From the NCBI RefSeq assembly GCF_000746205.1, contig NZ_JQKV01000002.1, positions 558,001-622,000 on the forward strand: DNA of 64,000 nucleotides, given 5' to 3'. Source of the DNA: Halorubrum sp. BV1 (GTDB taxonomy: Archaea > Halobacteriota > Halobacteria > Halobacteriales > Haloferacaceae). Position 1 is the first letter of the stretch, and each line of letters begins with the position of its first letter. The notes under the pieces are model-generated. The model was not told the DNA's origin and ran no database searches. It worked only from the letters and a program-made list of their open reading frames with translations. The position numbers and the translations under genes were made by a program. Of the stretch, positions 24,561 to 33,656 are shown one piece after another.

Positions 24561-24700
24561 GATTGGGGGAACCATCATATTCCCACCGCTCCCTAGCGTC
24601 GGGAACCCGAAACGTGACGGCGGCGACCGGCCTGTCAACCGACGGGGCTGGGAGGTTGTCAAACTCGGGAGTCTTGTGTCTGGACACCGAACGCGACCGC

Positions 24701-25090
24701 ATGCGAACGAGTTTCAACATCCCGGACGCGGTAGTCGACGAGTTTGATCAGGTCTGGCAGGACGAGGGAATTGATAACCGATCCCGGGCGGTCCGTGAAG
24801 CAATGCAGGAGTACATCGAATCACACACTCGGCTCGAAGCGATCAGCGAAGACGTCATCGCGCTCGTCGCATTCGACTACCGCCATCACGACGTGATCGG
24901 AGCGCTCCACGGCGTCCAACACGAATATCAGGACGTAATCCTCAACACGAGTCACACACACCAAGGAGAGTGGTGTCTCGAGTCGTTGTTCTGCCAAGGG
25001 AACGGTAAACGCGTCCGAAAGCTGACCTACCGACTTCGGGATTTCGACGGCGTAAACCGAGTGAAAATCATGGTGATTCGAGATGACTGA
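24701..25090 (+). CDS. nikR: Nickel-responsive regulator NikR
   Basis: 129 residues from ATG 24701. N-terminal ribbon-helix-helix (MRTSFNIPDAVVDEFDQVW...SRAVREAMQEYI) and C-terminal ACT-like nickel domain. The nickel ligands are all there: His in the VAFDYRHHD/GALHGVQHE segment, then HTHQGEWCLESL giving H-x-H-x5-C as in E. coli NikR H87, H89, C95. Divergent from the NicO transporter, its probable target. Confidence 0.92.
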   Translation: MRTSFNIPDAVVDEFDQVWQDEGIDNRSRAVREAMQEYIESHTRLEAISEDVIALVAFDYRHHDVIGALHGVQHEYQDVILNTSHTHQGEWCLESLFCQGNGKRVRKLTYRLRDFDGVNRVKIMVIRDD

Positions 25091-25393
25091 TCGGGACAGA
25101 TGCCCGTGAACTCGGTCGGGCAGTCTGCTGCGTTACCGTGTGTTCTGCCGGCTCGGACGGCGAGTTCAACTGAAGCGGTACGCGAGTCCAATTTTCAACG
25201 AGCGGGCGAAGTCGTCGGAGTTCGCTCCGCTCGTGGCAGTCGTCCCTCGGTCGGCGTGTTCACCGCCTTCTCACGAACGGCGATCGTCCGCTCCACGCTG
25301 GTGACGACCGATAGACGCGCGCACATGGTGTCGCGCATCTCGACGACAGACCGTCTCGCCGACTCACACCCGGTGACTAGACCGGCACGCGAG
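25091..25393. other. 303-bp spacer, nothing recognised
   Basis: Between convergent nikR and the pilin operon. Readings on both strands are Arg/Ser/Thr-rich shadows. No hairpin of note. Confidence 0.5.
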
Positions 25394-26998
25394 TCAGGAT
25401 CCGGTCCCGGACACCGCTCGGTCGTCGCTCCCCGTATTGCCTGCGCTGTCGGCCGTGGTCGCGACGATCCGGTATTCGTCGGCGCGGTCACCACCGTCTG
25501 CGGTAAGTCGCTCAGTCGCGCTGTCGGCCCCGCCGCTGGCGCTCGCAGTCGCAGAGTCGATGACGGTTCCCGTCTCCGGATCGCGAAGGGCAAACTCGAT
25601 GCGGTCCAAGTCGCCGTCCGAATCAGTCGCGTCGACGCTGACCCGGAAGCGGTCCCGCGCGCCTGCCGTGTTTGCGTCGACGTTCGTGATCGTCGTTTCT
25701 GGCGCCGCCCCGTTTCCAGCGCTGGTGCCCCCGCTTCCGGATCCGCCAGTGTCCATTACGCGGACCGAGAAGGCGGCTTCCTGACGTGGTTGGTCGCTTC
25801 CGAACGCGAGTGTGACCGTCACGTCTCGACTCCCGTCGACGGACTCGGGAGCCTCGTAGACGAATGCCGCCCGGCCATCGACCCCGGTGGTGGCGTCGAC
25901 GGATCTGAGAGTTCCGTCACCGTCTACATCCCCAGTTACCGTGACCCCGCTGGCGGGGTTATCGAAGCGATCACGGGCCTCGACGACGAGTTTCTGACCC
26001 CCGTTTTCGGGGATCGCCGTCGCGTTTCCCGAGACATCGGTGAGATACGTCGCGGGTGGTTCGGGAACCTCGCCGGCGACAGCGACGGCGGCAAGCCGGA
26101 GTTCGTACGTCGCGCCCGGTTCGAGCGTGAGCGTGAGGCGACCACACGGCGTCGGCGGATCCTGCTGGCAGTCGACACTGGTCACGTACCGATCGTTGTC
26201 CGGATCGCTGGCCGGATCGAGTTCCGCGGCGAGGAGGTCGTCCCATTCATCTTCGGTGAGTTCTGTCGGGATCGTTATCCGCATCGGGTCGTCGTCAGCC
26301 CGAACGGTCACCGTGCGAGCCGGCGCACTCGTCGGTTCGACGCCGATCGAGAGGCGGTCGGTTCGAGATGTAGTGCGCTCTCCACGAAGCGTCGTTAACG
26401 TGAGGCGGCGACCATCGACGAGGTCTTGCTCCGTGATCGCCAGTCGAGCCTCCTCGAACCGATTGTACACGACCCACGGTTCGACGACCGTGTCCGGGGC
26501 GTTGGCGTACTCGTTGTAGCTCGGCGCGTACACGACCGCCCGCGTCTCGAACGACTTCTCCGCCCCGTCCCAGTAGTCGGCCGTCTCACCCGTCGCGTGA
26601 CCGTTGACGACATCGATGGTCGCGGCGTCGGTCGTCCGGACGGTCCCGCTGGCTGGCGGCGGATTGACGAAGAACATCCGCGGCGGATAGCGGAGCCCTG
26701 CGCTGACCGAGCCCGTCTCATCGGAACCCGTCGCCGCGACCCGCCCGAGAACGGTTTCGAGTTCGGCCATCTCGTCTTGCGTCTGCTCGTTGTGCTGGAA
26801 TTCGAGCTGTTCGTTGAGTGCAGGCACCGCCGTCGTCTGGAGGATGGCCAGCAGCGCGAGCGCCAAGGCGAACATCAGGATTGCGCCGATAACCGGCGAG
26901 ACGGCGCGGTCAGCAGCCCGGTGTGTCTGGCGGTCGGTGCGACACTCCGTGAACCGTGGCGGCCGTGAACGCCGAGGAGAGGTGGATGAGTCAGACAT
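25394..26998 (-). CDS. Large type IV pilin-like protein (DUF7289-like) with Big-1-like domain
   Basis: 534 residues. A charged N-terminus precedes the class III prepilin signal DRAVSPVIGAILMFALALALLAILQ (in two parts, near 31-55), the haloarchaeal pilin form cut by PibD. The next 250 residues resemble DUF7289 proteins (RYPPRMFFVNPPPASGTVRTT). Residues about 340-420 (KLVVEARDRFDNPASGVTVTG, then VDGRAAFVYEAPE) look like a bacterial Ig-like/invasin (Big-1) domain, followed by a Gly/Ser linker and a second beta domain. Two base pairs downstream of pilC. Probably an adhesin-bearing minor pilin. Confidence 0.78.
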   Translation of the reverse strand: MSDSSTSPRRSRPPRFTECRTDRQTHRAADRAVSPVIGAILMFALALALLAILQTTAVPALNEQLEFQHNEQTQDEMAELETVLGRVAATGSDETGSVSAGLRYPPRMFFVNPPPASGTVRTTDAATIDVVNGHATGETADYWDGAEKSFETRAVVYAPSYNEYANAPDTVVEPWVVYNRFEEARLAITEQDLVDGRRLTLTTLRGERTTSRTDRLSIGVEPTSAPARTVTVRADDDPMRITIPTELTEDEWDDLLAAELDPASDPDNDRYVTSVDCQQDPPTPCGRLTLTLEPGATYELRLAAVAVAGEVPEPPATYLTDVSGNATAIPENGGQKLVVEARDRFDNPASGVTVTGDVDGDGTLRSVDATTGVDGRAAFVYEAPESVDGSRDVTVTLAFGSDQPRQEAAFSVRVMDTGGSGSGGTSAGNGAAPETTITNVDANTAGARDRFRVSVDATDSDGDLDRIEFALRDPETGTVIDSATASASGGADSATERLTADGGDRADEYRIVATTADSAGNTGSDDRAVSGTGS

Positions 26999-27000
26999 GG

Positions 27001-29214
27001 TTACACCAAGAGGAAGAACACCACGACCGTGAGCACGACAAGCCCCAGTCCGTATTTCAGTCCACTCAGTGCGTCATTTTCGGCGAGCTTTCCCGCGATG
27101 AGCCCGCTCCCGAAGCCCTGAATCAGAGCCGAGTGTAGGAACAGCAGTCGGTAGGTCTCGACCGAAATTGACCCCAGCGACACCGCTCCGTGGCCGCCAC
27201 CGTCTCCGGAACTGGCCGCGATCTCGCCGATCGGGGTAAGGTAACTCGCACTCACCATGACGATGACCAACAGGTAGACGAGAAACCCGACGACGACGAT
27301 GGCGACGTACGACCCGACCTCACGGCGGCGCGCCCGAGCTAACTTCTCCCGGGATCGCGTATCGGCGGCTGCGATCTCCAACAGTCCGGCGATATCACCG
27401 CTCGATCGGCTCCCCTCGGCAATCAGCGTCATCGTCCGGCTCAGCTGTGGCACGTTCAGTCGGTCGGCAAAATCCAGGAGTGCCCGTGTCAGGTCGTGGT
27501 TCCAAGCGATATCGTTGCGAACCTTCTCGAGTTCGGTGGCGAGGGTCCCGCTGGCCCACCGTGTCACTAACTCGAAGGCGTCGACGATGTCGACGCCCAT
27601 CTGGTTCGCACTCGCGAGGATGTTCAACACGTCGGGGAACCGTTCGGTGATAGTCTGTGTTCGGCGGCGTTCGCGCTCGTGAAGCACCATCACCGGTGCC
27701 GTCGTTGCGATCAGCGGCCCGACGAGGAGCCCGACCGTCGTCCGAAGCGGCGTCGCGAGGAATCCCGAGACGCTGGGTGACACAATTCCCGTCCAGATGG
27801 CGACCCCGACGACGACGCCACCGAGCGGGATAGTGATCCCGAGCGAAAGCGACGGTCGTCGTCGGATCGCCCGGAACGGATCGGCCAGAAACGCACGGAG
27901 TCCGGTCTCCCGTTTCGTCCGCTGGTAGGCCGGAAAGCGTGGATCGTCCGCAACTTGCTCGGTGACAATCATCCGCTCGTCCTCGATCGAGAGATTCGCG
28001 GTCGGCTCCTCGTAGGGGCGCGAGAGCAGATCGACGACGAGGAGGAACCCGGCCATCGCCAGCGGAAAGACGAGATACACGAGCGCGGCGATGAGGTCGA
28101 CGGTGTCGGCCCCGAGAAAACTCACCACCATCAACACGACGATGAGAAACAGCGGTGCGGCGACGAACCCGATGACGAACACCTCGCTCAGCCCGCCGAG
28201 GGTGTCGATGAACGACTCCTGTTCTTCGAGTGCGCTGTCGAGGTACTCCTCGGCTTCCTCTTCGAGGAACGTCTCGAGGTCACCGCCGGATTCGAGCACC
28301 CCCAGGAGGTCGTCGAGGAACCGGCGCAGATCGTCGCTCGGCGTCAGCTGTCGGAGGTTGCTGAGCGCCTGCAACAGGTCGTTTCCGAACAGGTCGATTT
28401 CCCGGACAACGACATCGAACTCGTTGGCAACCTCCCCGTACACCTGTTCGTTGTCGCCAAGCTGTCGACAGATCTCATCAAACGTCATTCCACCGCTGGA
28501 AAGGGCGTACATGAACGTGATCGCATACGGCAGGTTCAGCGAGATGCTTCGACGGCGAGCGGCGACGACGCTACGTGGATAATAGTAGTTGCGCCCCATC
28601 CATACCGCCCCCGCAGCGGTGACGGAGGCCAGAAACGGCACAACGAAGACGGCACCGATCAGCGGCTTGGCAACAAACACCCCCCGAAGCGGTCCCGTGA
28701 CACCCAACAGTGGTTCGAGGACATCGAGTCCCGTCGTCAGCGCGATCCCCCCTACGACGGCGGCGACTACAATCCCTGCGACGAACCCAGCGACCACCGC
28801 AGCCTTGACGCTATCGGTCAGGTACTCGTCGTAGGTATCCCTGACACGCGCCTGTTTAAGGCGTCGCTGGAGGCCCCGATAGCGGGTGGGCCGGGCTTTG
28901 AAGAACGCCCGGACGTATCCGTAGGCCTCACGGAGCGTCGCCTGTTCAGCCTCGCCGAGCTGGCGCTCTTCGGTGAGCGGATCGCTGATCGCTTCTTCCG
29001 GCTCCGGTTCGGGCTCCGACTCCTCATCCGGTCCCCCCGGGTCGGTGTCGATCGCGGAGCCGTCCGCATCGTGGCCACCGTCGTCAAAGGCGTCGTCGAG
29101 AACGGCTTCAGCGGTCGCCTCGTCGAGGCCAGGCTCACGGAAGGCCGGGTCGGCGGCCTCCGAAGAGTCAGCCTCGGGCGAAGAGTCAGCCTCGGACGTA
29201 TCACGTCCGGTCAC
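27001..29214 (-). CDS. pilC: Archaeal type IV pilus assembly membrane protein (TadC/GspF-like)
   Basis: 737 residues: a long acidic N-terminal region (1-85), then two GspF/TadC modules, each with cytosolic helical bundles and membrane helices (first about 125-370, second about 450-735). Segments such as PYAITFMYALSSGGMTFDEICRQLGD and DVLNILASANQMGVDIVDAFELV are the typical cytosolic motifs. Forms the inner-membrane platform on which the pilus is built. Start is three bases after the pilB stop. Confidence 0.88.
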   Translation of the reverse strand: MTGRDTSEADSSPEADSSEAADPAFREPGLDEATAEAVLDDAFDDGGHDADGSAIDTDPGGPDEESEPEPEPEEAISDPLTEERQLGEAEQATLREAYGYVRAFFKARPTRYRGLQRRLKQARVRDTYDEYLTDSVKAAVVAGFVAGIVVAAVVGGIALTTGLDVLEPLLGVTGPLRGVFVAKPLIGAVFVVPFLASVTAAGAVWMGRNYYYPRSVVAARRRSISLNLPYAITFMYALSSGGMTFDEICRQLGDNEQVYGEVANEFDVVVREIDLFGNDLLQALSNLRQLTPSDDLRRFLDDLLGVLESGGDLETFLEEEAEEYLDSALEEQESFIDTLGGLSEVFVIGFVAAPLFLIVVLMVVSFLGADTVDLIAALVYLVFPLAMAGFLLVVDLLSRPYEEPTANLSIEDERMIVTEQVADDPRFPAYQRTKRETGLRAFLADPFRAIRRRPSLSLGITIPLGGVVVGVAIWTGIVSPSVSGFLATPLRTTVGLLVGPLIATTAPVMVLHERERRRTQTITERFPDVLNILASANQMGVDIVDAFELVTRWASGTLATELEKVRNDIAWNHDLTRALLDFADRLNVPQLSRTMTLIAEGSRSSGDIAGLLEIAAADTRSREKLARARRREVGSYVAIVVVGFLVYLLVIVMVSASYLTPIGEIAASSGDGGGHGAVSLGSISVETYRLLFLHSALIQGFGSGLIAGKLAENDALSGLKYGLGLVVLTVVVFFLLV

Positions 29215-29217
29215 GGG

Positions 29218-31050
29218 TCAATCGTCGTCCTCCATGACCGCGATATCGTCGGGATCGAGTTCGCCGGCTCGCACCTCGTCAAGGATGTACTGTCGATCCC
29301 GGATGAATCCCTGTATTACCTGTGCGACATCCTCGTAGGCCGTGATGTCCTCTGTAAGTAGATAGTCAAGCACCTCTTCCCGTCGGTCCAGCGCGGTTTC
29401 GATCCGCCCCGGCGTCCAGCCCCGCTCGGCGGCGATCTGCCCGAGGACGTTCGAACTGTTCTCCTGGCTGAACGTGTCTGTGCTCGGATCCCGACGAAAC
29501 ACCTCGTGTGTGTCGACGCTGGTCGGATCGTCTGGGTCGCGAGCTAACTCGACGAGTCCTCGGTTCCGTCGGACGCGCGTCCCGTCTTGGGTCGTCTGTT
29601 GCTGGATCGAGACGATGTCGAGGTTGCTCAGCATCTGTGCCGGGACGTTCAGCGGTTCGTTCTCCAGTCGACTCAACAGGCCTTGCACCGAGTCGGCGTG
29701 GAACGTGGTGTAGGCCGTGTGGCCGGTTGCGATCGACTGGAAGAACGTGAGCGCAACTTCCGGCTCCGTTCGGATTTCACCGACGACGAGGTATTCGGGG
29801 CGCTGCCGGAGTGCCGACTGCAGGAGGTCGAACATTCCGACTGAGCCGCGGCCGCCGGCCGTCACGCCCTCGCGAGTCACATTCTGTATCCAGTTGTCGT
29901 GCGGGAGCGTGATTTCGGGAGTGTCCTCGATGGAAACGACCTTGCTCTCAGGTGGGACGAACATCGAAACGGCGTTGAGACTTGTCGTCTTCCCCGACCC
30001 GGTGCCGCCGGCGAACAACAGCGAGGCGTTGTTTTCGACGGCGACCCAGAGATACGCCATCTGTTCGAGTGAGAACGTCCCCCAGTTGATGAGGTCGATG
30101 GGCGTGAACGGCACCTCCGCGAACTTCCGCACCGTGAAATTCGACCCCCTCGTCGTGACTTCGCCGCCGAGCGTTAACTGTACCCGGGAGCCGTCCGGGA
30201 GCGACGCGTCGGCAAGCGGGTCGGCGACAGAGAGGTGCTTGCCGGCGCGCTGAGCCAGTCGGACGACGTACGCGCTCAGGCGCTCCTCGCCGAAGGAGAG
30301 ATTCGTCCGCAGGTCGCGGTAGCCGTGATGGTAGACGAACACTGGCATCCCCGCGCCGTCACAGGAGATGTCCTCGATGTGGCGATCGCGCATGATCGGG
30401 TCGATCTTGCCGTAGTTCACGAAGTCGCGTCGCAGATAGTAGAGCAATTGTTGGAGGGAGCCGTCCGCGATGGTCGCGGCGTGGTCCTCCATCACGCGGG
30501 GCACTTCCGCGTCGAAGACGGCCGCACGATCGCTTGTGTCCTCGAACTCTTTGTACATGAGGTCGCTCCGGAGCGCTCGGATGAGGTCCTCCCGGACGTA
30601 CTCCTCGAACTCGTCGAGGTCGGGTTCGACCACATGGTAGCGGTTCGTATTGGTATCCTCGTCGTAAAGAATCGTTACGTACGCAAACGGTCGGTTCACC
30701 CAGTACCGCTCGATCTCCTCGTACTCGTCAAGATACCTGAAATCAAAAAACTCCTCCTCGATAAACTCCTCAGACGGGCGCCCCGGATAGGCGTCTTCGG
30801 CAAGCTGCGCGAACGAGGTTTTGACCGCCGCTAGAATCTCAGTACTAATCTCTGCCTTCGAGTCGGGATCGGTCGGGGCGATTGCCGACGACTGTTCGGT
30901 CGCGTCGTCTGTCTCGACTGGTTCGACACTACCGTCTTGAGCAGCCGCCGCATTCGGCTCAGTCGAGAGCGCGGTGGTTTCGCCGTCGGCATCAGGGACG
31001 ATGGAGTTCACCGTCTCGCCCTGGTGTTCCGGATCCTGACTGTCACGCAT
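29218..31050 (-). CDS. pilB: Type IV pilus assembly ATPase (PilB/TadA family)
   Basis: 610 residues. The variable acidic N-terminus (1-75) is followed by the two-lobed secretion ATPase. Walker A AGGTGSGKTT lies at 29988-30012, Asp box DTPEITLPHDNW, Walker B EYLVVGEIRTEPE and His box SIATGHTAYTTFHAD follow in family order. Powers pilin polymerisation through PilC. First gene of the operon; AGTATACCC on the minus strand about 20-27 bp upstream is a plausible TATA element. Confidence 0.9.
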   Translation of the reverse strand: MRDSQDPEHQGETVNSIVPDADGETTALSTEPNAAAAQDGSVEPVETDDATEQSSAIAPTDPDSKAEISTEILAAVKTSFAQLAEDAYPGRPSEEFIEEEFFDFRYLDEYEEIERYWVNRPFAYVTILYDEDTNTNRYHVVEPDLDEFEEYVREDLIRALRSDLMYKEFEDTSDRAAVFDAEVPRVMEDHAATIADGSLQQLLYYLRRDFVNYGKIDPIMRDRHIEDISCDGAGMPVFVYHHGYRDLRTNLSFGEERLSAYVVRLAQRAGKHLSVADPLADASLPDGSRVQLTLGGEVTTRGSNFTVRKFAEVPFTPIDLINWGTFSLEQMAYLWVAVENNASLLFAGGTGSGKTTSLNAVSMFVPPESKVVSIEDTPEITLPHDNWIQNVTREGVTAGGRGSVGMFDLLQSALRQRPEYLVVGEIRTEPEVALTFFQSIATGHTAYTTFHADSVQGLLSRLENEPLNVPAQMLSNLDIVSIQQQTTQDGTRVRRNRGLVELARDPDDPTSVDTHEVFRRDPSTDTFSQENSSNVLGQIAAERGWTPGRIETALDRREEVLDYLLTEDITAYEDVAQVIQGFIRDRQYILDEVRAGELDPDDIAVMEDDD

Positions 31051-31594
31051 CGGATAGGTACCGGGTATACTGGGGCTGTCGGTAAAGTAGCTTGGTTCGA
31101 CCCTCGTGGTGTTGAGAATGGTGGGATCGAGTCAGTCGTCCACGACTTCACCGTGGGCTCGTCAGTGGTTGCCCTTCTGGCGTCGAACTGATAGACGCGA
31201 TGCGTTCGTCGTGCAGGTTCGGCATAACGGTAGCGCACACTGTCAGGGGAACCTCCGATCTCCATCCGAAGACATCAACTCCAGTGGAGACGTTTGAGAC
31301 GGTTCCGAACGGTGTTCTCGTTTGTTGCTTGCTATTAACTCAGATGAGTGCGATCAAAAAAGTTTGAAATCTGAGTATTCTATTAATGTATAGTATATCA
31401 TATGATTGTTTTGCATTCCCGGTTTGCACGGTGCCGTCGTTGGACCGGAAACGCGTTTGTGATAACACGTTCACTGACGCACCGTCGCTCCGTTGGCTAA
31501 CCTGCGCATCAGCCACTCGCATTTATAAACAAATTCGAAAAACACCGATACTTTCGGCTTTTTGCTGGCGTACGTTGCCGGCAGATGCGTTGGG

Positions 31595-31622
31595 TGACGT
31601 CCTCCCCGCGCTGAACCGCGAG
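31595..31622 (-). mobile_element. Orphan IS200/IS605-like end
   Basis: TGACGTCCTCCCCGCGCTGA with following CCGCGAG, nearly the same as 20234-20262 with two or three changes. No TnpA or TnpB sequence adjoins it. Confidence 0.45.
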
Positions 31623-31984
31623 ACGGTCGTCTCGAATCTGCCGCACCGCGGCTCGATCGTCGAATAGTATCCGGCTATAGACCGGAGCTGATCGGCACTA
31701 TATAACAGAATTCAAAATTGTATGTGGAAACGATACGTATTCGACTGTTGGTTTCCAATCGAAACACCATCGTGGACTACGTTGACCACATCCCGACTTC
31801 GGGATCGATCGAGACGGTCTGGAAAGGGAGCGGAATTCGATTTCTGCGGGCGAATATATTGACTCCGTTGATTGGTGTCCCTCTCAGACAGGCGCGTTGC
31901 ACGCTGGTTGTCGTGAGATACTGTCGGGCGGACTGACGGCGAACCGGACGGAGATGAGACACGTCGAGTTTCGGTCGACGGGGC

Positions 31985-32024
31985 GACCCCAGCGTGACAG
32001 ATCAGTAGTTCATATACACCGTCT
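31985..32024. repeat. 40-bp direct repeat, copy A
   Basis: Matches 38924-38963 at 39 of 40 positions. In copy B the same bases are the last codons (TVYMNY, stop) and 3' flank of an aldehyde dehydrogenase; here the minus strand also reads ETVYMNY-stop but the sequence upstream of that does not look like aldehyde dehydrogenase. Confidence 0.85.
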
Positions 32025-32322
32025 CACCGGTCGTGTTGAATCGCTGGAAGGCAAAGAGATCACTGTGTGACGAAACGCGTGATGTACAGACGACACACAT
32101 CAGCGCGACTTCGCGAAACTCGCGGACCCACGCCTCGCTGCGGTAGTTCTCTGTCCGGTGAATCGAGTCCGGAACAGTACCGAACGGAAGACGATCACGA
32201 CCGAGCGATGTTCGTGTTCCGCGGGGGTATAGATGGCTTGCAGACTCAAACAGCTCACGCCGACCGACCCAAAATACTCAATGTGTTTCGTGGGAACACT
32301 TCTGAGCGGGCGATTGAACTCT

Positions 32323-33186
32323 ATGACGGAAGAGACGATCCACTCGACCTGGGAAGACTGGCTCGTGACTGAAATCGAGCGGACCGCCCCCGAGGGGGTC
32401 GCGGTCTGGTACCTCGGTTGCAACGGCTTCGTCGTTCGTTCAACGACGACGACACTGTACATCGATCCGTATTTCGCCGACGCGAACCCGCCGGGTCTCG
32501 TTCGGATGATCCCCGTCCCGATGAATCCCGACGATGCGACGGAATGTGACGGAGTCCTCATCACGCACGAACACATAGACCATATGCATCCGCCTTCGTT
32601 CGGCCCGCTGCTCGACGATGGCGGCACGCTCTATGCGCCGAGCGCGTCGTACGAGTCACCGGACTACGACGGCGATCTGCGGGTCGACAGCGACCGTCGG
32701 GAGGTCGTCGCCGCCGGAGACGAGTTCTCCGTCGGTGACTTCACGGTCCACGTCCGAAGCGCGAACGACGGCGACGCGATCGAGCCCGTGTCTTACGTTA
32801 TCGAGCACGACTCGGGAGTATTCTTCCACGGCGGCGACAGCAAGCCGGCGACGGAATTCACCGCGATCGGCGAAGAATTCGACATCGACCTCGGCGTCCT
32901 CGCAGTCGGCACCACCGGGCGCGTCCACCACGCTGCTGAGGACGAAACCCGCCCTACAAAGTGGTATATGACGCCGGACGAGGCCGTCGAGGCGGCGAAC
33001 GCACTCCAGCTCGATCGGTATCTCCCGTCACACTACGATATGTGGAAGGGCGTCCTGGCCGACCCGAAGTCGATCCACGAATCGGCCACATCTTACGAGC
33101 ACCCGCACAGCCTCGAAGTCGTGCGCATCGGCGACCGGGTCGACGTGTCATCACCCGGCGTCGTGCCACCGTCGTCCCACCGGTGA
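32323..33186 (+). CDS. UlaG-like metallo-beta-lactamase-fold hydrolase
   Basis: 287 residues from ATG 32323 (the upstream in-frame ATG at 32233 adds an unlikely basic leader). The metal-binding motif ITHEHIDHMHPPS (H-x-H-x-D-H) near 85, a GVFFHGGDSK Asp/His strand near 165 and a late LPSHYDMWKG His fit the L-ascorbate-6-phosphate lactonase (UlaG) branch. It precedes a ribose-type ABC transporter, so it may open a lactone or cyclic phosphate of the imported sugar; that link is inferred from position. A 470-bp gap separates the two. Confidence 0.78.
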   Translation: MTEETIHSTWEDWLVTEIERTAPEGVAVWYLGCNGFVVRSTTTTLYIDPYFADANPPGLVRMIPVPMNPDDATECDGVLITHEHIDHMHPPSFGPLLDDGGTLYAPSASYESPDYDGDLRVDSDRREVVAAGDEFSVGDFTVHVRSANDGDAIEPVSYVIEHDSGVFFHGGDSKPATEFTAIGEEFDIDLGVLAVGTTGRVHHAAEDETRPTKWYMTPDEAVEAANALQLDRYLPSHYDMWKGVLADPKSIHESATSYEHPHSLEVVRIGDRVDVSSPGVVPPSSHR

Positions 33187-33656
33187 TCTGTCGTTTTTAA
33201 AACCGTTCATGATTTCGGTCGTCGGCACGGCACCCCATCCGAGCGGCCGCGTCCAACGATGACTTGGAGCCGGTCGCGTCGAGTGTATCTACGGGTATCG
33301 ACGACCTCTGCTGCCTCGAAGGGGGTCGGACTGACGACGAACACCGCGTTGTCCGCGAGTCCGAGCGCTGCGTGCCTCGATGTCGCGTTCCCTGTCCTTA
33401 TTCGCGATCCGACCGCGGTCCTCGCAGTCGACCCCGAGGGACCGCACAGTGTCACCAACGTCGTCCGCCCGGCGACCGGCGTGAGAGAACGCTTTCGGCG
33501 CACCCATAAGATATAATCTCTCACCAGAACGGAGAGAGTTCCCCTCAGACCGGCGGACTGCGACGTCTCTGGATACTGACCACAACACCGACGAACGAAT
33601 ATTATAATAAATGACCCCAAACGTTTTGTGAAGTGGTCAAAAAGCTGTGAGTGCCT
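33187..33656. other. 470-bp spacer; promoter of ABC operon at its end
   Basis: Minus-strand reading around 33260-33420 gives ALGLADNAVFVVSPTPFEAA, protein-like but not assigned; it may be a gene remnant. The end is AT-rich (ATATTATAATAAATG at about 33600-33612), a strong TATA-like region about 45-55 bp before the binding-protein start. Confidence 0.4.

Larger units (their letters stand above)
31051..32322. other. 1.27-kb gene-poor, partly AT-rich region
   Basis: No supported gene. AT content rises sharply at 31320-31420 and 31680-31760, unlike neighbouring genes. It contains an orphan IS-like end (31595-31622) and one copy of a 40-bp direct repeat (31985-32024). Reads as a patchwork of mobile-element and gene-end debris. 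Confidence 0.55.

Noticed and set aside
31279..31292. CTCCAGTGGAGACG, resembling part of an origin recognition box
   Set aside because: Single occurrence, no G-run, and no orc1/cdc6 gene nearby.
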